A stretch of DNA of 13,089 bases, taken from positions 1 to 13,089 of the forward strand of contig JAFGTA010000027.1 of NCBI GenBank assembly GCA_016934355.1, written 5' to 3'. This document shows positions 6,967-13,089 of the stretch, one piece after another. The stretch's first letter is position 1. Each line of letters starts with the position of its first letter. The position numbers and the translations under genes were made by a program. Under the pieces are notes generated by a model. It had not been told where the DNA came from, did not search any database, and worked only from the letters and a program-made list of their open reading frames with translations. The DNA comes from Candidatus Bathyarchaeota archaeon (GTDB lineage Archaea > Thermoproteota > Bathyarchaeia > TCS64).

Positions 6967-7894
6967 TGCTCAGGCGGTTATTGAGAGGTTTGCTCAAACT
7001 GAGTATGGACAGTTCATCTTCGTAGACCCTCCAGTATTCAATGAAGAAAACAGGATGCATACTGCTAACATTCGTTCGAAAATTCCCGTTTTCATCCATG
7101 ATGACCGTAATCCTGAGAGATATCAGGTAAGGATTCTAAAAATTGATAGTCTAGGGAAGCTATATCTAAATTCTGAGTTACAGTTACTATCTGATTTATC
7201 GACGCGAAGAGAGAAATGCTATCAAAATCTTGAGACCATGCTCTCTCTTTGGAGGAGGAGAACCGAGAACATTATAGTGTCGACTACAGCATCAAGCTTG
7301 GTGACCATTGATGATTTCAAGATAGCATTCAGTAAATTCGAGTTGGTTTTAGACCACATAGAGACCTTTGGTGAGGTCACGAATATTGAATTGAGCAGGT
7401 ATATGCCTACAGAGGATAAAAGAAAGTTACCTAGATATCTTGCTCTTCTGGAAGACCTTGAACTGATTAGATATGTAGACACGGGATATATCCCGGGGAA
7501 TCTCCTAGTATCACTTGAGAAGAAAGTATCAGATTATGAAGAAAGGAGAAGATATGTTCTATCTCACATTTTGAAGACAAGATATCAGACGCTTAGAAGT
7601 GTGTTCCAATTGAGCCTCCTAGAATCTGCGATAAAGATCGAGAACATGATCTATCTCCCAGAACTGGAGCTTGGTAGATCTATCTACCAAGGTTATAGCT
7701 CAATTGGACGAGCGTATAAAAAACACTATAAGGAGCACATTAATCCGCTTCATTTAACTCGCAATCTACGACGCTTGGAAAAGTGTGGTGCAATTGCTCG
7801 GGAAGAACAAACATATTATGGTATTACTGAATACAGAGAAGAGATGATTACTTTAAAAGAGAAACTTAAACCGCTCTCAATTTATTCAAGCTAG
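6959..7894 (+). CDS. Unrecognised protein with two predicted winged-helix domains
   Basis: A 311-residue soluble protein that I do not recognise as a named family. The first ~110 residues look mixed alpha/beta (QFIFVDPPVF at 18-27, YQVRILKIDSLGKLYLNSE at 55-73) with a helical stretch around 80-100. Residues about 127-190 read as a winged helix: FELVLDHIETFGEVTNIELSRYM, then KLPRYLALLEDLELIRYVDTG, with the wing at DTGYIPGN. A second probable winged helix covers about 240-295, with NPLHLTRNLRRLEKCGAIAREE and the wing at QTYYGITEY. A charged helix links them (185-210). Two such units suggest a DNA-binding or DNA-architectural role, but protein-protein use of winged helices is possible. It is translated from a strong ribosome site inside the C39-like peptidase gene with an 8-bp overlap, so the two products probably act together. 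A perfect 9-bp inverted repeat (7670-7691) lies within the gene. Codon use is more AT-rich than flanking genes. Confidence 0.7.
   Translation: MSDAQAVIERFAQTEYGQFIFVDPPVFNEENRMHTANIRSKIPVFIHDDRNPERYQVRILKIDSLGKLYLNSELQLLSDLSTRREKCYQNLETMLSLWRRRTENIIVSTTASSLVTIDDFKIAFSKFELVLDHIETFGEVTNIELSRYMPTEDKRKLPRYLALLEDLELIRYVDTGYIPGNLLVSLEKKVSDYEERRRYVLSHILKTRYQTLRSVFQLSLLESAIKIENMIYLPELELGRSIYQGYSSIGRAYKKHYKEHINPLHLTRNLRRLEKCGAIAREEQTYYGITEYREEMITLKEKLKPLSIYSS
7670..7691. repeat. Perfect 9-bp inverted repeat with 4-nt loop inside a CDS
   Basis: The arms CTTGGTAGA and TCTACCAAG are separated by TCTA. They would form a stable hairpin in RNA, or a near-palindromic protein site in DNA. It lies at codons 238-245 of the winged-helix gene, upstream of the second winged helix. 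Whether it has a function is unknown. Confidence 0.7.
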
Positions 7895-7983
7895 ATTTAA
7901 AGTACAATACGTAATAATATGTAATCACGCGTTTTAACTGCCCAACAAATGGTTTCGAGTTGGATTCTTCTCTAAGAGACCTC

Positions 7984-8571
7984 TCACCGTAGCTTGTCCG
8001 CCAGCGTCTCCCTGAGCACCTGTCTCGGATCTCTGCTCGCGGTGTACGTGAGCACCGCACTCGGCGACTCGAACGTCACAACCCACTGCCTCTCCACCTC
8101 GTCCACGTGCCTCCCCCTGTCACGCCTGATCACGTTAGGAACCTCGTGGACGATATCGTCCTCACCCGTGAAGCTGCTGACGTTAGCCGCGTCCTTCGGG
8201 TCTAGCACCAGCGTAAACGGGATCACCTCCCGCACCCGCACCGCAGTCACCTCAGACCGGGACAGGCTGTAGCTCCCCAAGGTCAGCCCCAGCACCTCGT
8301 CCGGCCTCAACGCCTTCACTGCCTCGTCGCTCAGGTCACGGTGCCTCCGCGGACGGAGCCGCCACTGCTCACCCCTCCGCTGGAAGATGAGCCTCCTGTC
8401 CGTGATGACAAGCCTGAACCTCTGGGTCAACCCGAAGAACCTGTGCTTCGTCAACTCGGGGATGATCGCCTGTATCGACTCGCCCCCGTGTTCACCCGGC
8501 TCGCCGCCGCGCTCCGTGCCGCCGCCCGACAATCCAGTCGCGGAGAATGGGAAACCCGGCTCAAATATCAA
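7984..8571 (-). CDS. Bacterial PH-domain-like protein (uncertain start)
   Basis: About 195 residues from the TTG at 8571. After a Gly/Glu-rich segment (about residues 14-31) comes a stretch reading RLVITDRRLIFQRRG, the beta hairpin typical of bacterial PH-like domains (bPH/YdbT-type). It is followed later by YSLSRSEVTAVRVREV, which matches the second characteristic strand pattern (L-S-x-V-x-x-V). QWVVTFESPSAVLTYTASRDPRQVLRETLADKL at the end fits the final strands and closing helix. There is no membrane helix, so it is probably cytosolic or membrane-associated. The frame stays open to 8730, but those codons would overlap the divergent S-component gene and its promoter, so I prefer TTG 8571 or TTG 8532. 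No Shine-Dalgarno decides. Lipid or protein binding cannot be told from sequence. Confidence 0.6.
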   Translation of the reverse strand: MIFEPGFPFSATGLSGGGTERGGEPGEHGGESIQAIIPELTKHRFFGLTQRFRLVITDRRLIFQRRGEQWRLRPRRHRDLSDEAVKALRPDEVLGLTLGSYSLSRSEVTAVRVREVIPFTLVLDPKDAANVSSFTGEDDIVHEVPNVIRRDRGRHVDEVERQWVVTFESPSAVLTYTASRDPRQVLRETLADKLR

Positions 8572-8578
8572 CCTTGCC

Positions 8579-8595
8579 TTTACCCTTAAACCAAG
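8579..8595. promoter_or_regulatory. Shared divergent promoter element
   Basis: The sequence reads TTTACCCTTAAACC on the plus strand and GGTTTAAGGGTAAA on the minus strand, so a TATA-like core serves either direction. It lies about 50 bp before the plus-strand TTG (8642) and about 20 bp before the minus-strand TTG (8571). The latter spacing is short, which is a reason to consider the later start at 8532. Confidence 0.35.
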
Positions 8596-8641
8596 TTGAA
8601 GGGCAAAGAACCTATCAACGCGCACAGCGTACCAATATGAT

Positions 8642-9169
8642 TTGAACTTCAGCACAAAGGAGCTGGCGATCATCATAGTCTTCTGCTCCCTCGGCGCAGT
8701 CCTCAGCGTACCAATCGGACACCTAGGCAACTACCTCAAAACCATACCCGCCCTCCCCCTCGGCACCGGACAGATACTCGCAGGACTACACGTACTCACC
8801 GTCGCCCTAACCACCCTCCTAGTAAGAAGAAGAGGAACCGCCACAGTCGCAGCCGTCCTCAAAGGGCTCCTCGAAGCCATCCTCTTCAGCTTCCACGGCT
8901 TCACAGTCATCGCCATGAGCGGCGTACAGGGACTCGTCCTCGACCTCACCCTAACCATATTCGGCTACGGCTCCCTCCCCGGCCTCATGCTGGGCTGCGG
9001 CCTCTCCGCCCTGAGCAACGTCGCCTACCTCCAGTTCTTCCTAGGCATGAACATGCCCCAGTGGGTCTTCACCTACATGTACGTCTCGGCGTTCATCTCA
9101 GGCGCAGCCCTCGGCGGCTACCTCGCCCACAGGCTGCACCGCATGGTGAAGACGAGAACCGGGCTCTAG
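8642..9169 (+). CDS. ECF transporter S component (YkoE/thiamine-precursor-like)
   Basis: A 175-residue integral membrane protein with about six hydrophobic segments, the size and layout of S (substrate-binding) components of energy-coupling factor importers. The central run VRRRGTATVAAVLKGLLEAIL (61-81), followed by SGVQGLVLDLTLTIFGYGSL (93-112), resembles the YkoE group, where a short charged loop after RxxG precedes a helix ending in E, then a GLxQGLxxDL-type segment. YkoE-like proteins import thiamine precursors such as hydroxymethylpyrimidine. Ligand prediction here is weak. No EcfA ATPase or EcfT gene is in the window, so it may use a shared module encoded elsewhere. The start is TTG without a Shine-Dalgarno. 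A TATA-like core about 50 bp upstream is shared with the divergent PH-like gene. Confidence 0.6.
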   Translation: MNFSTKELAIIIVFCSLGAVLSVPIGHLGNYLKTIPALPLGTGQILAGLHVLTVALTTLLVRRRGTATVAAVLKGLLEAILFSFHGFTVIAMSGVQGLVLDLTLTIFGYGSLPGLMLGCGLSALSNVAYLQFFLGMNMPQWVFTYMYVSAFISGAALGGYLAHRLHRMVKTRTGL

Positions 9170-9188
9170 CCACCTGTCAACCCATTCT

Positions 9189-9195
9189 CTTAAAT
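9189..9195 (+). promoter_or_regulatory. TATA-like box for the M20 amidohydrolase
   Basis: CTTAAAT is centred about 33 bp before the ATG at 9225, and no Shine-Dalgarno is visible between them. This suggests a nearly leaderless transcript separate from the upstream S-component gene. Confidence 0.4.
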
Positions 9196-9224
9196 CGGAG
9201 TTAAGCCAATTTTCAAAGATCAGA

Positions 9225-10523
9225 ATGGACAAGTCAACCCTAAAAAAGAAAGTCATAGAAGAGATCGACCGCAGGGCCGACGAGATCATCACGTACGCCA
9301 CCGCGATATGGAAGTACCCCGAACTCGGGTTCAAGGAGTTCAAGACAGCCGAACTCACCGAGAAGAAATACAAGAAGATGGGCTGGAAGTACCAGACCAA
9401 GATCGCCATCACAGGCAGCAAAGCCTACCTCAAAGGCGACGGCACAAGACCCAGCGTAGGCATCGTAGGCGAACTCGACGCCCTCCACATCCCAGTCCAC
9501 CCAGAAGCCCACCCCGCCACAGGCAACATACACGCCTGCGGACACCACAGCCAGATGGCAGCCATGCTCGGAGCAGGCTTCGGACTCGACGTAGTCAAGG
9601 ACAACCTAGACGGCGAAGTCGTCATGGTCACGGTCCCCGCCGAAGAGTACATCGAAATCGACTACAGGAACAGGCTCCGCGAGGAAGGCAAACTAGAGTT
9701 CTTCGGCGGCAAACAGGAGTTCATCCGCCTAGGAGCCATGGACGACCTCGACATGGTCATTGGTAGCCACAGCGCCATGGACCAGACCGAGCTCGTAGGC
9801 GTCGGCGGCAGCAACAACGGCTTCATAGGAAAACTCGTCAACTACATAGGCAAAGAGAGCCACGCAGGAGGCGCCCCCGACAAAGGCATCAACGCCCTCA
9901 ACGCAGCCATGCTCGGACTCATGGGCATCCACGCCAACCGCGAGACCTTCAAAGACACAGACACCATCAGGGTTCACCCCATAATCACCAAAGGCGGCGA
10001 AATCGTCAACAACGTCCCAGCCGACGTCAAAATAGAGAGCTATGTACGCGGCAGAACAGTCGAAGCCATCCAGGACGCCAACAGGAAGGTAAACAGAGCC
10101 CTACGCGCTGGAGCCATGGCGGTAGGAGCCGAGGTAAACATAGACGACCACCCGGGCTACATGCCCTACACCCGCGACCCCAACCTAGAGAAGGTGCTAC
10201 TCGCCTCAACCATTGAGCTCGTAGGCGAGAAAGAGATCAAGCACAGGGACCACAGCACAGGCAGCACAGATATGGGCGACTTCAGCTGCATCATGCCCAC
10301 CACAAGCATAGGCATGGCGGGCACCGAGGGACAGGGACACAGCCGAACCCTCAGGATCGTAGATCCCATAAAACAGTACATATGGCCAGCCAAGACCATG
10401 GCGATGACCGTGGTGGACCTGCTCTACGACGGCGCCGGCGAGGCGAAGAAGGTCATAGACGGCTTCACCCCCACCATCAAACGCGGCGAATACGTCGAGT
10501 TCATGAAGAAACTCGTCGAGTAG
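9225..10523 (+). CDS. M20D-family metal-dependent amidohydrolase (AbgB/HipO-like)
   Basis: A 432-residue cytosolic hydrolase of the M20D group (COG1473: aminoacylases, hippurate hydrolases, p-aminobenzoyl-glutamate hydrolases). The metal-site residues seen are HACGHHSQ at 103-110 (C105 and H107 expected ligands), the PAEE motif at 138-141 (catalytic E140 and ligand E141), GSHSAMD (H182) and GQGHSRT (H372). ESHAGGAPDKGINALNAA (211-228) starts the lid/dimerisation domain. Members remove the acyl or amide group from N-acyl amino acids and similar compounds using two metal ions; the exact substrate is not readable. Residues 142-172 form a longer, charged loop than in simple aminoacylases. The gene follows the S-component gene by 55 bp but has its own TATA-like box. 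A T-run after the stop may end transcription. Confidence 0.9.
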   Translation: MDKSTLKKKVIEEIDRRADEIITYATAIWKYPELGFKEFKTAELTEKKYKKMGWKYQTKIAITGSKAYLKGDGTRPSVGIVGELDALHIPVHPEAHPATGNIHACGHHSQMAAMLGAGFGLDVVKDNLDGEVVMVTVPAEEYIEIDYRNRLREEGKLEFFGGKQEFIRLGAMDDLDMVIGSHSAMDQTELVGVGGSNNGFIGKLVNYIGKESHAGGAPDKGINALNAAMLGLMGIHANRETFKDTDTIRVHPIITKGGEIVNNVPADVKIESYVRGRTVEAIQDANRKVNRALRAGAMAVGAEVNIDDHPGYMPYTRDPNLEKVLLASTIELVGEKEIKHRDHSTGSTDMGDFSCIMPTTSIGMAGTEGQGHSRTLRIVDPIKQYIWPAKTMAMTVVDLLYDGAGEAKKVIDGFTPTIKRGEYVEFMKKLVE

Positions 10524-10564
10524 CCCCCACCCCAAATCTTTGAGCCTCCCAACGGGGGGAAACC

Positions 10565-10572
10565 TCTTTTTT
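10565..10572 (+). terminator. Possible T-run terminator after the M20 gene
   Basis: A run of six T (10567-10572) about 45 bp after the amidohydrolase stop fits the U-tract type of archaeal termination signal. The same TTTTTTAT could instead be read as a TATA-like element. Confidence 0.35.
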
Positions 10573-10628
10573 ATCTGGATTCAGTCAAACAAGCGCCCCG
10601 TCACGGCGTTCATATGCAGACGGCTACA

Positions 10629-10647
10629 TGGATATCTTTAATATCCA
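10629..10647. promoter_or_regulatory. Inverted repeat over the MFS promoter, likely operator
   Basis: TGGATAT-CTTTA-ATATCCA is a perfect 7-bp inverted repeat with a 5-bp spacer, about 60 bp before the MFS start. It encloses TTTAATAT (10637-10644), a good TATA-box candidate whose expected start site near 10668 would leave a leader of about 40 nt. A dimeric regulator bound here would block TBP, so repression is the simplest reading. The regulator is not identified. Confidence 0.5.
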
Positions 10648-10706
10648 GTACCTGAGTCACCAAACAGAATCAGAATAGAAACCCCGGCGACGCAGGGAAC
10701 CCGAAG

Positions 10707-11957
10707 ATGCTGAACAGCCTAACCACATTCTACAAGAGCCTCACACGAGACCTCAAAGTCATCTTCGCCCGCTCCAGCATCGCCAACTTCGCAGTCAACA
10801 TCAACCCCTACAACTCCATCTACATAATAGCCCTCGGCGCAACAGGCACCCAGCTCGGGCTATTCACCTCCCTCTCACTCGGCCTCACCGCAGTCGCCGC
10901 CATGCTCACAGGCTGGCTCTCGGACCGCCTCGACCGCAAACACATGTTCCTCATAGGCGCCGCCGTCGGCGTGCTCGTGCCCCTCACCTACCTCACCGCG
11001 GGCAGCCTCTACTGGCTGATACCCGCCTTCGTCTTCGCGGGCTTCGCAGACGGAATAATATCCCCGGCGTGGACCGCCATGTACGCCAACAGCATCAGGA
11101 ACAAGCAGAGAGGCACAGTCTACGGCCTCGCCACCACCATCATACTGGCGCCCATGCTGTTCGCCGGCCTCATCGGAGGTGGAATAGTCTCCGCCAGCGG
11201 CGGCCTCACAGTCACGGGCATACGCCCAGTCTACGCCGTCCAGGCAGTCCTACTCGCCTCGGCGTGGCTACTCGTCTGGAGGCTCCTCAGCAACAGGAAG
11301 CCCACCCAGCCCAAGCGGAAGCTCAACGCCAAAACAATGGTCAGCGACTACGGCACCGTCCTCGCCAAGAAAGGCGTCAAGTCGTGGGTGCTCATGAAGA
11401 GCCTCGGCAGCCTCAGCATAGGCCTCGCCGGCCCCTTCTGGATGGTCTACGCCGCGGCCATCCACGGAGCCACAGCCATGACCATAGCATACATGGTCAC
11501 AGCGAGAACCCTCACCCAGATAGCCACCAGCCCCTTCGCCGGCAGACTCACAGACAGAATAGGCAGAAAGAAACTGATCATAGGCGGACGCATCATAATG
11601 TACGCCGCCACCATCCTCTTCCTCCTCCTCGGCCGAAGCCCAGCAGCCCTCATACTCGCGTGGGTACTCATGGGCCTCGCCGACAGCACAGGCGTCGCCT
11701 GGCAGGCACAGGAAGCCGAGCTCGTGAACCACAACCAGCGGGCCCGGATGACAGCCCTCAGCGTCGCCGCATTCAACGCCCTCGCCGTACCCGCGAGCAT
11801 CCTCGGCGGCTGGCTCTGGGACACAGTCGGCCACATGGCCCCCTTCATAGTGATGGCTGTCATCGACGGCCTAGTCAGGATGCCCATCGTCTACGCCTAC
11901 GTCCCCGAGGGAAAGACCCTGGAACAGGAGCCAGACCCCGAGGAAGCCAGCCTTTAG
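10707..11957 (+). CDS. Major facilitator superfamily (MFS) transporter
   Basis: A 416-residue membrane protein with about twelve hydrophobic segments in two halves joined by a basic loop (about 192-222: RLLSNRKPTQPKRKLNAK). The MFS signature between helices 2 and 3, GWLSDRLDRK (69-78), is repeated in the second half as GRLTDRIGRK (279-288), confirming the two-fold repeat. MFS carriers move small molecules by ion-coupled or facilitated transport. The substrate and direction are unknown; drug or metabolite export is common for this general type. The ATG start has a weak AGGG about 10 nt upstream. A 183-bp gap separates it from the amidohydrolase and contains a palindromic operator candidate over a TATA box, so it appears to be separately regulated. 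Confidence 0.9.
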   Translation: MLNSLTTFYKSLTRDLKVIFARSSIANFAVNINPYNSIYIIALGATGTQLGLFTSLSLGLTAVAAMLTGWLSDRLDRKHMFLIGAAVGVLVPLTYLTAGSLYWLIPAFVFAGFADGIISPAWTAMYANSIRNKQRGTVYGLATTIILAPMLFAGLIGGGIVSASGGLTVTGIRPVYAVQAVLLASAWLLVWRLLSNRKPTQPKRKLNAKTMVSDYGTVLAKKGVKSWVLMKSLGSLSIGLAGPFWMVYAAAIHGATAMTIAYMVTARTLTQIATSPFAGRLTDRIGRKKLIIGGRIIMYAATILFLLLGRSPAALILAWVLMGLADSTGVAWQAQEAELVNHNQRARMTALSVAAFNALAVPASILGGWLWDTVGHMAPFIVMAVIDGLVRMPIVYAYVPEGKTLEQEPDPEEASL

Positions 11958-12012
11958 CCACACCCATCAAAAACAATTTCCAGTAGTACACCCCCTAGAC
12001 AGGTGACCACAG

Positions 12013-12840
12013 TTGATGACGCACCGCATGGTCGCGCCCGGCGTCGAGATACCCGTCCTCGGCCTCGGCACGTGGGGGATGGGAGGCAGACAGATCGAGG
12101 ACCACCGCTGGGACGAGGAAAACATCACAGCTATCCGCATGGCCATCGAGCTGGGCCTCACCCACCTCGACACCGCCGAGTACTACGGCGCAGGCCACGC
12201 CGAGGAACTCGTCGGCGAAGCCATCCAGTCCTACGACCGGGAAGCTCTCTTCATAACCACGAAGGTGTGGCGCACCAACCTACACCGAGAAAACCTCATA
12301 AACAGTATGAAGAAGAGCCTCAGACGGCTCGCGGTGGACTACGTCGACCTCTACCTCATCCACTGGCCCAACCCCGACGTACCCCTAGCCGAGACCATGG
12401 CAGCCCTCGAACACTGCGCCGAGGAAGGGTACACCAAATACATAGGCGTCAGCAACTTCAGCTGGAGCCTCATACAGGAAGCCCAGAGCCACCTAGAGGA
12501 ACACACCCTCATAGCCAACCAGGTGGAGTACAGCCTCCTCGACCAGAAACCCAAGATAGACCTCCTCCCCTACCTCCGGGACAGCAGCCGCACCCTCATC
12601 GCGTACAGCCCCCTCGGCAAAGGCATCCTAGCTAAGCAAGGAAACAAGGAGCTGGACCGGCTCGCCCTGAAGTACGAGAAGACCCAGGCACAGGTGGCGC
12701 TCAACTGGCTCGTGACCCAGGAGAACGTAGTCGCGATACCCAAGACAAGCAACCCCGTGCACCTCCTAGAGCTCATGGGAGCCGTGGACTGGGAACTGGG
12801 GCTAGAAGACTCGATAAAACTGTCCGACGCGTTCATCTAA
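12013..12840 (+). CDS. Aldo-keto reductase
   Basis: A 275-residue cytosolic NAD(P)H-dependent oxidoreductase of the aldo-keto reductase superfamily (TIM barrel). The catalytic tetrad is complete: D53 and Y58 in HLDTAEYYG (51-59), K84 in FITTKVWR (80-87), and H117 in YLIHWPN (114-120). IGVSNFSW at about 143-150 is the family signature on strand 6, and a cofactor-phosphate region with AIPKTSN occurs near the end, typical of class members reducing aldehydes or ketones. TTG at 12013 and ATG at 12016 are adjacent possible starts. AGGTGA at 12001-12006 fits the TTG better by the spacing seen elsewhere, but either is acceptable. It follows the MFS gene by 55 bp on the same strand. The TAA stop overlaps the convergent downstream gene's stop in CTAA (12837-12840). 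The substrate is unknown. Confidence 0.92.
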   Translation: MMTHRMVAPGVEIPVLGLGTWGMGGRQIEDHRWDEENITAIRMAIELGLTHLDTAEYYGAGHAEELVGEAIQSYDREALFITTKVWRTNLHRENLINSMKKSLRRLAVDYVDLYLIHWPNPDVPLAETMAALEHCAEEGYTKYIGVSNFSWSLIQEAQSHLEEHTLIANQVEYSLLDQKPKIDLLPYLRDSSRTLIAYSPLGKGILAKQGNKELDRLALKYEKTQAQVALNWLVTQENVVAIPKTSNPVHLLELMGAVDWELGLEDSIKLSDAFI

Positions 12841-13089
12841 CTCTTACGGGAGCTGCGGCGCTGATAGCTCGACGCGTCCTTAACGTCGGGTTCCTCCACC
12901 TCGTCGCTCTTCAGCTCCTCTACCTTGACCTTCCCCTTCCGCTGCACAACGGACCTGATGAACCCAGTCTTCAAGCCCACCCCCAACGCGACCGCGGCCA
13001 CCAGCCCCACAGGCACATACAGCAGCGGCGGCCTTGTGAACTCCCGGGCCTTCAAGAGGATGGTCTCAGGTATGGTGAGCTTAACGACC
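12837..13089 (-). CDS. C-terminal part of a membrane-anchored protein (runs off the window end)
   Basis: The minus-strand frame is open from the window edge to a TAG at 12837-12839. The visible 83 residues hold one hydrophobic helix (PLLYVPVGLVAAVALGVGL) followed by a basic stretch and then a highly charged tail ending RRSSRKS. By the positive-inside rule the tail is cytoplasmic and the upstream part outside. A TTG at 13055 could start a 72-residue small membrane protein, but there is no clear ribosome site, so a longer protein entering from beyond the window is the more cautious reading. I do not recognise a family. Confidence 0.5.
   Translation of the reverse strand, partial: VVKLTIPETILLKAREFTRPPLLYVPVGLVAAVALGVGLKTGFIRSVVQRKGKVKVEELKSDEVEEPDVKDASSYQRRSSRKS

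Noticed and set aside
5863..7983. Provirus, transposon or integrated plasmid.
   Set aside because: No integrase, transposase or tRNA gene, and no convincing direct repeats at the two edges of the AT-rich stretch.
8572..8730. N-terminal extension of the PH-like protein up to an ATG near 8730.
   Set aside because: It would overlap the divergent S-component gene and the shared promoter, and the added residues do not look like part of the fold.
9308..9766. Long Arg/His/Pro-rich ORFs in alternative frames of the amidohydrolase, MFS, reductase and sucC genes.
   Set aside because: They are shadow frames of GC-rich genes; the composition is typical of out-of-frame translation and no domain is visible.
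1..13089. CRISPR arrays, rRNA and tRNA genes.
   Set aside because: No regularly spaced repeats, no conserved rRNA segments and no cloverleaf with a TTCRA arm were found by eye.

Overview
The window looks like archaeal chromosome. Genes are tightly packed. Many starts are TTG or GTG, often with a GAGG-type Shine-Dalgarno 7-10 nt upstream. Where that signal is absent, TATA-like boxes lie about 25-35 bp from the start codon. The gene families (Mrp/NBP35 ATPase with MTH1175/NifX-like partners, SucCD, ClC with CBS domains, ECF S component) fit a member of the Thermoproteota or a related lineage. The sequence alone does not settle the taxon. Most of the window is GC-rich; a hand count at 12181-12240 gives about 67% GC.

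Layout. (1) 1-1409, minus strand: an operon of an Mrp-type P-loop ATPase followed by two small NifX/MTH1175-like proteins. The second is cut by the window start. (2) 1478-3211, minus: a ClC chloride channel or antiporter with two CBS domains. It is divergent from a Nudix hydrolase of the CoA-pyrophosphatase type on the plus strand (3286-3852). (3) 3849-5862, minus: sucC-sucD, both subunits of ADP-forming succinyl-CoA ligase. The sucD stop overlaps the Nudix stop. (4) 5863-7983: a markedly AT-rich island. It holds about 530 bp of non-coding DNA (about 15% GC at 6301-6360) and then a plus-strand two-gene unit. The first gene is a cytosolic papain-fold (C39-like) cysteine peptidase with an apparently intact catalytic set. 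It overlaps the second by 8 bp; that gene is an unfamiliar protein with two predicted winged-helix domains. (5) 7984-9169: a minus-strand bacterial-PH-like protein, divergent from an ECF-transporter S component of YkoE type. (6) 9225-12840, plus: an M20D amidohydrolase, an MFS transporter with a likely operator over its promoter, and an aldo-keto reductase. (7) 12837-13089, minus: the C-terminal end of a membrane-anchored protein, cut by the window end.

How the genes relate. The Mrp/NifX-like genes probably work together in iron-sulfur or metal cofactor handling. SucCD serves the citric-acid cycle, or acyl-CoA-linked ATP formation. The S component, amidohydrolase and MFS carrier could form a loose uptake/salvage neighbourhood, but separate promoters make this weak. 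The strongest candidate for something undescribed is the AT-rich two-gene unit at 6397-7894. A soluble C39-like protease translationally coupled to a double winged-helix protein recalls protease/regulator switches such as ImmA/ImmR, although the families are different.
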